Assembly (NCBI RefSeq): GCF_932526225.1
Contig: NC_064041.1
Location: 13,920,951-13,984,950, forward strand
Reading direction: 5' to 3'
DNA: 64,000 bases
Origin: Nematostella vectensis
Taxonomy: Eukaryota > Cnidaria > Anthozoa > Actiniaria > Edwardsiidae
A program made the position numbers and the translations under genes. A model generated the notes under the pieces. It saw nothing but the letters and a program-made list of their open reading frames with translations, did not search any database and was not told the DNA's origin. This document shows positions 48,146 through 60,698 of this stretch, one piece after another (position 1 is the first letter of the stretch; each line of letters opens with the position of its first letter).

Positions 48146-51120
48146 CCTTGGATACCTACCCCATGGATATCGATACCATCCCCCTACCCCATGGATACAG
48201 ATACCATCCCCCTACCCCATGGATACCGATACCACCCCCTACCCCATGGATACCGATACCATCTCCCTACCCCATGGATACCGATACCATCCCCCTACCC
48301 CATGGATACCGATACCAACCCCCTACCCCATGGATACCGATACCATCACCCTACCCCAGGAATACCGATACCATCCCCCTACCCCATGGATACCGATACC
48401 ATCCCACCTACCCAATGTATACCGATACCATCCCCCTACCCCATGGATACCATCCCCTACCCCATGGATACCGATACCATCCCCCTACCCCATGGATACC
48501 GATACCATCCCCCTACCCAATGGATACCGATACCAACCCCCTACCCTGTGGATACCGATACCGATACCATCCCCCTACCCCATCGATACCGATACCATCC
48601 CCCTACCCCATGGATACCATCCCCTACCCCATGGATACCGATACCATCCCCCTACCCTATGGATACCGATACCATCCCCCTACCCCATGGATACCATCCC
48701 CCTACCCCATGGATACCATCCCCCTACCCCATGGATACCATCCCCCTACCCCATCGATACCGATACCATCCCCCTACCCCATGGATACCGATACCATCCC
48801 CCTACCCCATGGATACCGATACCATCCCCCTACCCTATGGATACCGATACCATCCCCCTACCCCATGGATACCGATACTATCCCCCTACCCCATGGATAC
48901 CGATACCATCCCCCTACCCCATGGATACCGATAACATCCCCCTACCCCATGGATACCGATACCATCCCCCTACCCCATGGATACCGATACCATCCCCCTA
49001 CCCCATGGATACCGATACCATCCCCCTACCCCATGGATACCGATACCATCCCCCTACCCTATGGATACCGATACCATCCCCCTACCCCATGGATACCGAT
49101 ACCATCCCCTACCCCATGGATACCGATACCATCCCCCTACCCCATGGATACCGATAACATCCCCCTACCCCATGGATACCGATACCATCCCCCTACCCCA
49201 TGGATACCGATACCATCCCCCTACCCCATGGATACCGATACCATCCCCCTACCCCATGGATACCGATACCATCCCCTACCCCATGGATACCGATACCATC
49301 CCCCTACCCCATGGATACCGATACCATCCCCCTACCCCATGGATACCGATACCATCCCCCTACCCCATGGATACCGATACCATCCCCCTACCCCATGGAT
49401 ACCGATAACATCCCCCTACCCCATGGATACCGATACCATCCCCCTACCCCATGGATACCGATACCATCCCCCTACCCCATGGATACCGATACCATCCCCC
49501 TACCCCATGGATACCGATACCATCCCCCTACCCCATGGATACCGATACCATCCCCCTACCCCATGGATACCGATACCATCCCCTACCCCATGGATACCGA
49601 TACCATCCCCCTACCCCATGGATACCGATACCATCCCCCTACCCCATGGATACCGATACCATCCCCCTACCCCATGGATACCGATACCATCCCCTACCCC
49701 ATGGATACCGATACCATCCCCCTACCCCATGGATACCGATACCATCCCCCTACCCCATGGATACCGATACCATCCCCCTACCCCATGGATACCGATACCA
49801 TCCCCCTACCCCATGGATACCGATACCATCCCCCTACCCCATGGATACCGATACCATCCCCCTACCCCATGGATACCGATACCATCCCCCTACCCCATGG
49901 ATACCATCCCCCTACCCCATGGATACCGATACCATCCCCTACCCCATGGATACCGATACCATCCCCCTACCCCATGGATACCGATACCATCCCCCTACCC
50001 CATGGATACCGATACCATCCCCCTACCCCATGGATACCGATACCATCCCCCTACCCCATGGATACCGATAACATCCCCCTACCCCATGGATACCGATACC
50101 ATCCCCCTACCCCATGGATACCGATACCATCCCCCTACCCCATGGATACCGATACCATCCCCCTACCCCATGGATACCGATACCATCCCCCTACCCCATG
50201 GATACCGATACCATCCCCCTACCCCATGGATACCGATACCATCCCCTACCCCATGGATACCGATACCATCCCCCTACCCCATGGATACCGATACCATCCC
50301 CCTACCCCATGGATACCGATACCATCCCCCTACCCCATGGATACCGATACCATCCCCTACCCCATGGATACCGATACCATCCCCCTACCCCATGGATACC
50401 GATACCATCCCCCTACCCCATGGATACCGATACCATCCCCCTACCCCATGGATACCGATACCATCCCCCTACCCCATGGATACCGATACCATCCCCCTAC
50501 CCCATGGATACCGATACCATCCCCCTACCCCATGGATACCGATACCATCCCCCTACCCCATGGATACCATCCCCCTACCCCATGGATACCGATACCATCC
50601 CCCTACCCCATGGATACCGATACCATCCCCTACCCCATGGATACCGATACCATCCCCCTACCCCATGGATACCGATACCATCCCCCTACCCCATGGATAC
50701 CGATACCATCCCCCTACCCCATGGATACCATCCCCCTACCCCATGGATACCGATACCATCCCCCTACCCCATGGATACCGATACCATCCCCCTACCCCAT
50801 GGATACCGATACCATCCCCCTACCCCATGGATACCGATACCATCCCCCTACCCCATGGATACCGATACCATCCCCCTACCCCATGGATACCGATACCATC
50901 CCCCTACCCCATGGATACCATCCCCCTACCCCATGGATACCGATACCATCCCCTACCCCATGGATACCGATACCATCCCCTACCCCATGGATACCGATAC
51001 CATCCCCCTACCCCATGGATACCGATACCATCCCCCTACCCCATGGATACCGATACCATCCCCCTACCCCATGGATACCGATACCATCCCCCTACCCCAT
51101 GGATACCATCCCCCTACCCC
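48146..51120. repeat. 3-kb array of a 28-bp unit, about 106 copies
   Basis: Unit CCCCCTACCCCATGGATACC plus GATACCAT, with 27-bp and 22-bp variants. Diagnostic variants (GATAACATCC at about 49405 and 50067) mark a higher-order block of about 660 bp that occurs at least twice. Because 28 is not a multiple of 3 and the unit has no forward stop, all three forward frames stay open for up to 997 codons. The 49.2-51.1 kb part is more uniform than the left edge, as expected if the array grows from within. Confidence 0.98.
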
Positions 51121-52096
51121 AGCTTACAATTCCCTCCGTAGGGGGCCTTCCTTGGAATAACACATTTTGAAAGTTGAAACATCTATATATGATATTTATT
51201 ATACATATAGAGCTCTCAGACGTCGTGAATGGAATAAATACTAATTATAATTTGTGCATGTACCACATTTGACAGTTGCACTTCAAAACGGCAATCGTGT
51301 CAGTTTACTTCGGGTCGATTCGATTACCCGGGCTTCCATTCTAGTGTGTCTATTTGAAGTATTTTCGAGGATGATTCTGATAATTTGAGAGGATTGCCTG
51401 TTAAATAGCTTGGATTCTAATATATTCTTTTGTCTTTTGTCGGCTAATGTGAACGGTGTGATGTGAACGGTGCGATTGCTGCTTTAAAGAAGGCCAATCA
51501 TGCTCCCATTTTATTTTTTTAGCTCAATGCCTAGTCACACAAAGCATCCATTTCCATCGGCTAATCAAAGCGAATAACCTAAACGTTTCCAATCAAATAT
51601 CGTCAAAAACGTATCAGACTTCATTCGTAGATTGTTATTTTGATGTTTCCTTGCAAATAAACCGCTTAATTTTCAATTATAAACAATAACAAAGGGGTTG
51701 TCATCACAAAGGATAATTGTGAAATGGTGAAAAGATCTATTGAATTCAGGAAAATGTGAATAACTTCAAAATTATAAACAGCGTCTTTCTTTCGAAATGA
51801 AATGAGTTGGCACTTCTCAGTAAGACTGCAAAGTTCTTTTAAGAACCTTAAAAGGCTGTATCATTCCTTTTAAATGTTATGTTAATTTTTTCAAAAATGG
51901 GAGTTTACAATACTGGGCGTGTGCAAATAACGTAGCGCAAATAACTCGAGATGTAAGATCTATCTGTAAACTATCTCTCCTTTTTTTAAATGCATTAATA
52001 TAGAATATAAATATGTTATTTAGATGCCTTTTTGGTAGGCTTAGAGTAGACATCATACTACCAGGCGGCCTACTATGCAGTTTTCACGCAATATCT
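51121..52096. other. Spacer and putative 3' region of the Patched-domain gene
   Basis: No gene recognised. A minus-strand AATAAA lies near 51513, far from the stop at 52097, so the real poly(A) signal is not settled. Confidence 0.4.
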
Positions 52097-52225
52097 TCAA
52101 AGAACCGTCACACACTCCGAACTTCCGTCCTTCTGATCCTCAGCATCCGCTTCGACTTTCTGCTCGAATGACGACACAACTGGGGTGGGGCTTGAAGTCT
52201 CTTTCATATCACGGGTAGAATGAAC
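52097..52225 (-). CDS. Patched-domain gene exon: cytoplasmic tail
   Basis: 129 bp to TGA at 52099-52097, acceptor CTTGACACAG, phase 0. It encodes an acidic, Ser-rich tail (SSPTPVVSSFEQ) ending in T-V-L, which fits a class I PDZ-binding motif. Assigned from phase and protein-like content. Confidence 0.65.
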   Translation of the reverse strand, partial: VHSTRDMKETSSPTPVVSSFEQKVEADAEDQKDGSSECVTVL

Positions 52226-55200
52226 CTGTGTCAAGGATTCTAAGTTTAGCATTTATAGTTCGGTTAGACAGAAAATTATGTTCAGATAAGAAGGCAAATT
52301 CACTCGTTGCCATGTTTCTCAAAGAAAGAATACAGAAGAGGGTGGATTGGCTCTTTCCAAGGAACCAAAAGGTTGATGCAAGGAACAGACCAGAGTTTAT
52401 GTTAAGTATCGCTACGGCTTGAAACCAGCCGTGGGCAAGAATCTCCCTTTCCCCAGAGATACCAAGAGATTTATTTTATTGCTCCCACCAATCAAAACGT
52501 TTCTTTTAATTACTTATGACTTTCCTTGGATTATTCCATTTTCCTAAAGCATCTCAAAGGCAAACAAAGCGATCTAAATGCTGATTTGGACAGATATAGT
52601 CGCATGCGACATGCCCGCGATGCCGCGCTCTACAACACGAGTCGTAGAAGTGTAACAGGCGCGTTCCCAGGATTTACCGAGGGGGACGTGCGCAGTTATA
52701 GGTATAATATGGAAATAGCATAATAATGAATAAATGACCCACTTTTTCGTGCTGTCTTAATCGGCCTCTACACACCTTACTGACCTCCCAACGACAGACG
52801 ATTGAGAGATAAACAGGCAGGAAAACAAGTCCGTGAAGCAAGCCGAACAGCACAATGCCGAGGAACATGCGGAAGAAAATCCTGAAAATCTCTGACGAGG
52901 ATGCGACTGTCACGACCATGCCGAGGAATGTACTTATCCCTGGAAACAGAGACGGGATACATAATGAATGCTGTGCTATGAGCCATTATTTATCTGTACA
53001 GTTGTATTCTATCGCTTATATATTACTTCTAAGACAAACTACCCAAAATGTCTAATTTATTGCCATTGCTACCTTGTTAGTATGGGTACATCTTGGGTCG
53101 GTTTTGGCTAATAACTAGACGCTGCACTCGGGCTACAAAAGGAATCACCGAAAAATGTAGTCTGCATTTTGTACCTGCTGGTGAGCTGTTTTCTAGGGGG
53201 CCGTACACTTAAAAGCCCCGTGCAAACTGCGCAGCACCAGCCAGCATTGCTGGCGAATTTCCGCTCGACTGACTATAGGACTAAGGAAATGTCAAAATGG
53301 GAAATTGACTTTCTGACATTTCCTTTGTCTGTGGTCAGTCGAGCAAGAATTCGCCAGCAATGCTGGCTGGTGCTGGCGCAGTAGGCACGGGGCTTTACGC
53401 CGTAATACGGTGCTAGACATACTGAAGAGTACTGAATTTAGCATAACGAGACCGGAATTCTCGTAATAAATTTGACTCTTTATTGGGAGACAAGAGAGCG
53501 ATTAACGAGCGATAAATGCTTGAGACACTGTTCAAAATTGCATACAAAACAAAAAGAAAAAACACAAAACTTATCCAAACTTGTCTTCGCTGTTATTGAT
53601 TCTCTTCTTCTTTCGGAATCACATGTGTCCTTTGAAGTTGTTAGAACTAAGAAATATTTGCATTACGAGCTGCAGAGAAAAAAGACCGAGGCGGAGCGAA
53701 TCTCTTTATTATTCAAACTTCATCAAATATCTGGTTATAGAACATGCTAGACAGTCCTTGAAACAACCCTGGCCAAAATATACGGTTATACACATCTTTT
53801 AGTGGGCGGGCAGGCGGAACCTAGACTCCTGCTACCACAGGTAGCCCGAGTAAAAACAAATCACAAGCATCTCTTTGTGTTGTCAAAACAAGATTCTCGA
53901 TACAATTTAATTAACTAATAACAAGAGAATACAAATTGTTATGACCAACATCACCTATATTTCGGCTGTGTACAATAGCCTTCCTCAGGTTGTACACAGT
54001 CAAAATATAGGTGCTATTGATCATAACCATGTGTTTTGTTATATTGCTATATGCAATAACGGATATTCTTTCCTTTAATTATTCTTTTTTTCCTAGAGCA
54101 ATAAGAGCATGGAATTTACTTCCTGATAATATTGTAAACCTAAGTTATCTGGAGTCCTTTAAAACAGCAGCTTTGCCAGCCATCAGGCAACTAAAGGTGC
54201 CTCCGCATCTCCGCCGGCTGTAAACTGACCGTGCCCTCCCCAGTATTAGCGTAAGCTACTTTATACTATTGTATAGGGGAGTAAGTTATTAAAGTATAAT
54301 AACCAGTGTGGACTTTCTGATCTATTTTTCTTATATGTCTTTATACAAAAGGGCACAGCCTTCTTACCTCCCATAAGGACACTCGTGCCTAGTGTGCTTA
54401 GCGCATGCACAACGCGTAACTCCGCTGTCGGCTCAGTTGACGTCACGAATGCATGCGCAATGTGCGCGCTGTAGTCAACAGAGAAACCGATGGCCATAAC
54501 GAGGTTGATCATGGAGATGGTGTTCAGAGACACATTCCACACGGCCATCAGGGCGAACAGCTCGACGATAAGGGCGGAGAAGCCGAGGAAGACTAAGATG
54601 GTGACGCTGAAACTGAGCAGGAACGGCCACGTGATCAGAAGCACGGCAACGGCGGCGATAACAAGGTTCCTGATCGTCTCACTCTGGATCAGCGCGTACT
54701 GAAAAAAATTTCTTTGGTGAAACTTATTGCACATAGTTTCTGTTTTTTTTTTTGTCATTGGAAATGCAACATGGTTAGAGAGAAAATGCTAAAAAAAGGT
54801 TAAGGTTGAATCAGTAAAACCGTGCATGGGCGGATCCAGACTCCTTTAGCAAGGAGACTAAGAAAGTAAAAAAAAAATGTCTTTTTTTTATAGAGGGTCA
54901 ATATTGCAAATTTTAAATCCAATAATATTGCATTGTTAGGGCTCAAAGAGGTAACATACCTGTTCATAGAAGATGAAAAATCTCGATATTGGATAAGAAT
55001 GAAGTCCCCCGTCCTTCTCATTCAAGTCTTCTCTGAGTGTCAGCATTGCGTCGCGCTGGAAGAGAGAGTTAGATGAACTCTCCATGAAGCAAACCACACG
55101 AGACGCCTCGATACTCTTGCTATCCTGAGCTAAGACGACATCACTCCTGTGATGTGTAAATGATGGGAAATTAAGAAACACCTGCAGCCCGGCCATGAAG

Positions 55201-56964
55201 TTCGATTTTCCAGTAATTTCCATGTTTGTTTTATTTGCAAATTGAATAAAGCTTTCCATCCAGTTAATCGATGAGTTAGAGTAGTGCGCGTTCCTTGAGG
55301 CTATCTTTGGAATCCTCATAACTTTCCCTTGAACAAGAGTATTCTCGTAGTCTAGTTGACTATCAAGAACAATGCTGACCTCGAGTTTCATATTAAAATA
55401 CTTTTCTTGTGCCGTTAGGAAATTCTTGAAGTAGGATCCATCTTTAGCTAACAGCCTCCTATCAAACCTCTGACTGATATTCGTGGCGCCCCAGATACTC
55501 ACACCAAGGACGGCAATAGATATTCCCACTACTATAACACGCACGGGGGTCTGCATTAGAAACTGCGCGTACTTTCTCATCACTATGTTTGCCTTCGCTG
55601 GTACCGGCTCGTCCCAGGGCGGGTCGCCTTCTTTGGGTGGCCACGCATAAATAAAAGGACAGAGGTCTCTGCGGTTGCTTTTGATTCTCCTGACGTCGAA
55701 AGAAGCCATAGCGACGAAGAATGTAATAGTCATGATATAAGAGAATGTTACTGTGAATGATGCATATATACAAAAGTACCTAATACACGGAAAAGCTGTT
55801 GTCGTACTGACAACAAACGCGATGAGATCTGTTACGGTTGTCATGGTAACCGTCATACCAGAATTGGCCATCACCAATCTGATCGTTTCGATCACGGATA
55901 GCTTGTTGTCCTGCCGATCCAACTCGTTGATGATGATAAACATGTCGTCGATTCCTATTCCGACAACTAAAAATGGCAGAACACCAACGAGACTTATAAA
56001 AGGGGTACCAACAGCCATTGCGAGCCCGAATCCCGCGAGAATCCCGAGAGCGACTGCTAATATCCCGGCATTCGCGAGCAACGAGTGCCCTGTTAGCGGG
56101 TTATGGAATTTCCCAAGCATGATACACGAGAATGCGATCATTATAGTAAACGTCAAAGAGACGTACAACACGTCTCGGCCAGTGCTTTCTGTTATCGCAT
56201 CGTCCAGACTTCTCTCCGCCGTGTAAAACATTCTCACATGAGAAAGCTGCCGCTGCAACGATTCCACCTTTCTGATAAAGTTTTTTTCAAATGATAATAA
56301 TTTTGTCTCGTGTCCGTCGTTGTTTGGCGCCTGCATTCGGTAGTTGATCTGTACGGCACTAGTGCTAAAAGTGCCGTTTGAATTTTTGCTCATGGCGGAG
56401 AAGACACGAGGTAGTGTCAACAGGGCAGGCCTATCGCTTTGCATCATCTGGTTATCCCTAATCACCTTGTCTATCTTCTGAGTGAGATTTACCAGGTTGT
56501 GAGCATCAAAGTCAAATATCTCTAAAGGGTTATACATCACGCAATGTTCAGTTGTGTTCCCAATCCCTACCATTCCTCTTCTGTGTAAACACAAGGAAGC
56601 AAACATCGGCAACTCGACCACAGCTTGGTGCACCGACAAAATTTCTTTAAGGCAAACATCTGTAAGAACATTCCCGCCTTCTTTTTGTTCGAAAAGCATT
56701 AACTCATCTCTGTGCTTTAAGGACGTGAAATGGTGAGATGCTTTGTTGAGATCTCTGATCGCCTGACTGTCTTGGGGTATGTATAATTTTTCGGTTCGGT
56801 TCTCGACATTGAAACGAAGCAAACCACACGCTAAACCTCCAACGATAAGTAAGGATATTGCTATCGTGGTATGTGGGTAACTTGCAATTTTGCATCCGAG
56901 GGAGCCAAAGAACTTCCCAGTACAACGGTGAGCGGTGCCATTGCAGCCCTGCCATCCTGAAGGT
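52097..56964 (-). CDS. Patched-domain (PTCHD3-type) membrane protein, N-terminal exon missing
   Basis: Exons 56964-54960, 54698-54368, 52939-52776 and 52225-52097 join in matching phases into 875 residues, close to the family's 850-950. Seen: a first membrane helix (IAISLLIVGGLACGLL), a large extracellular loop with several N-x-S/T sites, the sterol-sensing domain (about residues 235-400) with GIGIDDMFIII, a second large loop, and the last helices with GFSVDYSAHIAHAF. Both GxxxD-type motifs of the RND transporter fold are present. Patched-domain proteins are thought to move sterols or lipids across membranes; the exact cargo is not known for this group. The C-terminus is a 43-codon tail ending CVTVL. 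The first coding exon with the ATG (it must end in phase 2) was not found; it lies between 56965 and the likely promoter at 60.0 kb. Confidence 0.88.
52776..52939 (-). CDS. Patched-domain gene exon: last helices
   Basis: 164 bp, acceptor CTCTGTTTCCAG, donor AAG|GTGTGT. It carries SSSEIFRIFFRMFLGIVLFG and LHGLVFLPV, typical of the family's final membrane segments. Confidence 0.85.
53208..53397. mobile_element. Long-arm hairpin MITE in a Patched-gene intron
   Basis: AAAGCCCCGTGC and CAGCATTGCTGGCGAATT are repeated inverted at the other end (GCCAGCAATGCTGGCTGG, GCACGGGGCTTT). The arms are about 90 bp and leave a very short centre (about 12 bp), so the RNA or single strand would fold as one hairpin. 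Confidence 0.85.
53937..54025. repeat. Inverted repeat around a CCTGAGGAAGGC-type centre
   Basis: TTATGACCAACATCACCTAT...GGCTGTGTACAA pairs with TTGTACACAG...ATAGGTGCTATTGATCATAA. The centre reads, on the minus strand, CCTGAGGAAGGCTA. It lies just upstream of a LINE fragment. Confidence 0.65.
54080..54290 (+). pseudogene. 3' fragment of a non-LTR retrotransposon
   Basis: Encodes FFPRAIRAWNLLPDNIVN, LESFKTAALPAI and a stop at 54223, the standard C-terminal block of CR1/Jockey-like reverse-transcriptase ORFs, then about 70 bp of 3' UTR. All upstream parts are missing. It lies in a Patched-gene intron on the opposite strand. Confidence 0.7.
54368..54698 (-). CDS. Patched-domain gene exon: second helix bundle
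   Basis: 331 bp, acceptor AATTTTTTTCAG, donor GGAG|GTAAGA. Very hydrophobic, carrying the SVDYSAH motif. Confidence 0.9.
54960..56964 (-). CDS. Patched-domain gene, large exon: helix 1, loop 1, sterol-sensing domain, loop 2
   Basis: 2005 bp with no intron. Acceptor TATTACTTTCAG, donor CAG|GTATGT, entering in phase 2. Upstream in-frame sequence is A/T-rich intron, not protein. Confidence 0.9.
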
Positions 56965-57029
56965 CTGAAAGTAATACAAAGACAAACAGACTTCCAGAGT
57001 AACAGCAAGCCTAGCAATAAACAGTAGAA

Positions 57030-57210
57030 AAAGGAAATAAAATAATAAAAAGAGAAAAGAAAATAATAGAAAAAGAAAAAAAAATAGAGAAACATAGAAA
57101 AGAAAATAATAAAAAGAGAGAGGAGAAAATAATAGAAAAAGAGAGAAAATAATAGAAAAAGAGAAAAAAATAGAAATGGAGAAATGAAAATGATAGAGGA
57201 AGAGAAAAAA
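57030..57210. repeat. Purine-rich degenerate repeat
   Basis: Repeats of AAAATAATAGAAAAAGAGA, directly upstream (gene strand) of the large Patched-domain exon, so a pyrimidine-rich stretch in the pre-mRNA. Confidence 0.85.
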
Positions 57211-59890
57211 GGTAATCTAGGCGTATGCTTGCGCAATATAACCGGTCCTTGTTTTAGTTATTTTCCGAACAATGTTTCAACACCTGAACATAACATCTTT
57301 TATTATGTTGTTGAAGGACCAACACAGGGTAAGCAAGATGTAAGCCATTTCCAGACAAAAAAACATCGTCATCGCAAATGGCATTTGGAAATAAAATGGC
57401 AGTTCATTGAACGGAAGCTGCTTATTGGTACAATCAATAGTAAGAAAGCAGATGATAAATCATCATAACCTACATGCACCTCATCTCTGACTTTACATTT
57501 TACAGGGTGAGATCAAAAGAACTTTTTTGATGACTATGTGGGCCGACTCAACTAAAAAGTGTTTTTAGTTTTTAATTTCCTGTGGTTATTAATTTTGAAA
57601 AGTTCTCAAGCCTATTGTCTGGATAAAAGTCAAAGACACTGGCAATGTTAATGATAATAAAAATATAAATTAGACTGTGCCCGAGATAATGATAATGTTA
57701 TTTATTATCATTTTAAGACTTGGTTACCCTGTGGTTTAAATGAACCAGCTTTAACAAACGGGGGACATAAAAATGTATTGTGGAGCTCAGCCCAGCTTAT
57801 AAAATACACACCGTCCTTTCATTGTACACAAATGTGGATAGTACATTAACCCCCCCCCCCCCCCCCCAGTTACCTTAGTTTCTTGGAAGCTTTAGCATCC
57901 ATCGGGCAGACCCGGGTTATGGCTGGCTTCTTTGAGTAAACAAAAGCAGTATATTGTCAACTTGCTGAGGCACTTTGTGTTTTGCTGCTTTAGAGAAGGA
58001 CATTATTATAATTAATTGTATTATATTTTTTATATACAAATAAACTTAAATATAAAAGCACCCTGAAAACATTTTCATACGCCTAAATGCCCCAAAAATA
58101 AGAACGGCCTAGCCTCATGATCTAGACTAAGCAAATGTGTTGGGATATCACACCCATTATCTTTGCTATATTATTTTCTTATGTCCACTGCCAGTGATTT
58201 AACAAATTCCCCATAGTTTTCCGTGGTATGTACTCACGATACCACGATATTTATCGCCTCGTGATCAAAATGTCGTGGAGTCACTGCGCGCGCTCGTTTG
58301 AAATGGTGCGCGTAGCGATGTTTGCAGCGCGCGCAGATAAGCGAAAATTGAAAACTTCAGTTTTAAAAGCCTAGCCTTCTTTACTTTTAGGGTCCTTTTG
58401 TAAGGATGGTAAAATGCATTTACTAGAAAGGGCTGAGAAGCAAATTTCTCGAATTTGGATCAAGGTTTTTCGTCTCTCTTGCTTCAAGTGAACCTGCAAG
58501 GATTGCGTGAATGACGAATCCCGTGAGTTATGTTCTTTGATTTACCATAGCTAACAACCAACCGGAAAGTGAGATTACGCGCAAGTGTTGTAGAAATTCA
58601 TATCGCCTAAACAAGAAAAATAACCCTCTACAATCAAGGTTGTCTCTGGCTAGTGAAAGACAAAGTTATTCTAAAACAAAACATTCAACCTAAAACTGCT
58701 GAAAAGTCAAGGGCTGTCCCAGACTGGAGTCTAGCAATTGGACGTCCTTAAAAAGCTGAATATTAAGAGTCAAAGTTTTGGCCCTGTTCACTCGTCAAAT
58801 GAAATATACATAAATATAAAGTACACAAACAATGTGGAGATTCCGATGTTGATTTTATAAATTAGGATTTACAGTTAGGATTTAAACATGGGCAGGGAGT
58901 CGTCCCACTCCCTTTATTCTCTGTGAGCAGCTAAACGGATTCTATGGACCAAATATGGTGCTGGCAATTCCCCGGCTATAGAGGCAAAGATTACGGAGGT
59001 TACAAAATATATACCAGCGAAAGTATGACACGACATTTCAGTCTAAAAAGACAAAACGGAATGGTTCCCGTAGCAACGCCAGAGACGGACTGACAGCCCT
59101 ATACAAGACAACGCTTAATCGTGCGTGTGTGCACGCAATAAAATTAAATTCATTGGTGCCATAGATATCTGTTTCTAGTAAAGTTTACATCTTGAATGAA
59201 CAAATGTTTTATTTTATTTAAGACCGAGAGCTTGTCTTTTGAAAGGGATTTCGACCCTAATGCTTGATTCGGATCGGATTTCGAAACATGTTTTTGCCGC
59301 AGACAACGGGAAGTACAGCTCTGTGTGAAATAATCGCAAAAACGGAGAAGAAATATATCATTTATCTGTCTTAGCTTATGATGTTAAAGCAATTGATGTT
59401 GGGTATAATTCCCTGATGCGATTTTCAGGTAGTAAACATAAATTATATTTACCGCCGTGTCGGCGTGCTGTGGCTTAGATCGCGTGATCTAAAACAATTA
59501 TTTATAGGCATGGCAGAGGGTTGCCTTTGCTGCCTGGAGTTTTAGATATAAAGTTCAATCACAGTTTTACTGGTATTTTTGCTAGCAAAATCTTTACCAT
59601 TAGGTACTGCACCACTATAGTGATAAATCCTTTTAGGAGTGAAAAAATCGATCGCTCTAACATCAAATTGGACATGTGTACGGCACCATTAATTTAACTT
59701 GACGCGTATGCATACAAATTATTGTCTTCGTTCTGATTAGAAAGGTAGCAGTATCTTGATAAAAACAGAACCTAGCTCATCTGTGACCATATACCAATAA
59801 ATATTTGCTGCGTTATGGATTTCTTGGAGAGTACTTAAGTCTGGCCTTAGACTTCCGACTAGAACACATCTAGCCGATTCAAGTTAAAAT
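57211..59890. other. Probable first intron(s) of the Patched-domain gene
   Basis: No exon was identified with confidence. A C-run lies at 57850-57870. The missing start-codon exon should be here. No other gene is seen. Confidence 0.4.
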
Positions 59891-59895
59891 CTTAC

Positions 59896-60012
59896 CTTTC
59901 CTTGACTCAGATCGCTGTTAATGCTGAGCACAGAATGATGATCGACCCCTGGATGAACCTTAAGATTTAGTGGCAATGCTGTCTGACTCGCTCGGGACTT
60001 CGAGCTCTTATA
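59896..60012 (-). promoter_or_regulatory. Likely Patched-gene promoter and non-coding first exon
   Basis: On the minus strand a TATAAG box (60012-60007) is followed by about 110 bp with no ATG, ending at a consensus donor GAAAG|GTAAG (59896/59895). This reads as a TATA promoter with a 5' UTR exon. Joining it to the Patched gene is inferred from strand and order only. Confidence 0.45.
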
Positions 60013-60420
60013 GAGGAGGCAGGAGGGAGGTTTTTATTATCGTCTCCATAACCTCTTCTCCGTGCTTCTTCTTAATTACATTGTTTTCTGTTGATTGATT
60101 TATTCGAATCCTTTATCCATTTTATTTGGCTGTTTTGTCCAAGGTTGGAAACCTCTTAGCTTTAAAACTCTGTTCGCATTTTAAAAGAAAAGTGCAGTTT
60201 ATTGAAAGTACGTTCATGGACAGAATCATAGTGTCTAATAAAACAGAACAAAACAACGAGAACAAATAGCAAGTATATCCAAATCTTCCCTTTAGTCAAG
60301 GTTATAACAAAATAATTTATGTATCGTATGTCGTCTGGGATGGAAAGAGGAATATTAGATTACGACAAGGTTCATCAATGTTAACGATCATATTTCAGTA
60401 GTAATGAGGGCCGTGCTAGG
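60013..60420. other. Spacer; left border of the GC-rich cassette
   Basis: AT-rich to about 60.39 kb, then base composition rises sharply. No inverted repeat or integrase-type end was recognised here. Confidence 0.4.
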
Positions 60421-60448
60421 GGACAAGTGAGCCTAACGCGCATGCGTG

Positions 60449-60654
60449 TGACGTCATGGTCAACGAACCAATCAGATAAATACGGAGACCAGGGGACAAT
60501 AGGACAGGAAGTCGAACGTTCTGCTCGGTTGAGCGGATGCCAATAATAGCCCAAGAATGTGGAACCCCGACCGAGCGTGGCGAAGCGCAACTTGCGCGTC
60601 AGTAAGAGATTGGCTGAGACGTATGGTGACGTCAATCGTCGAAAAAGGTATATA
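60449..60654 (+). promoter_or_regulatory. Compact promoter: two CRE sites, CCAAT boxes, TATA box
   Basis: Perfect TGACGTCA at 60449-60456 and 60627-60634, CCAAT at 60468-60472 and 60540-60544, inverted CCAAT at 60609-60613, and TATATA at 60649-60654. The first ATG is at 60699, so the 5' leader would be only about 15-20 bases. CREB/ATF and NF-Y sites in this density are common in viral early promoters. Confidence 0.75.
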
Positions 60655-60698
60655 GGGAGTGCGCTACCGTTAAAGCTATCAACTTCCCCAAGGTTGCA

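Noticed and set aside
48148-51141. 997-codon open frame (and long frames in the other two phases)
   Set aside because: Produced by a stop-free 28-bp repeat whose length is not a multiple of 3; identical peptides arise in every frame and there is no non-repetitive domain.
52228-52422. 64-codon plus-strand ORF
   Set aside because: No domain and antisense to a Patched-gene intron; probably chance.
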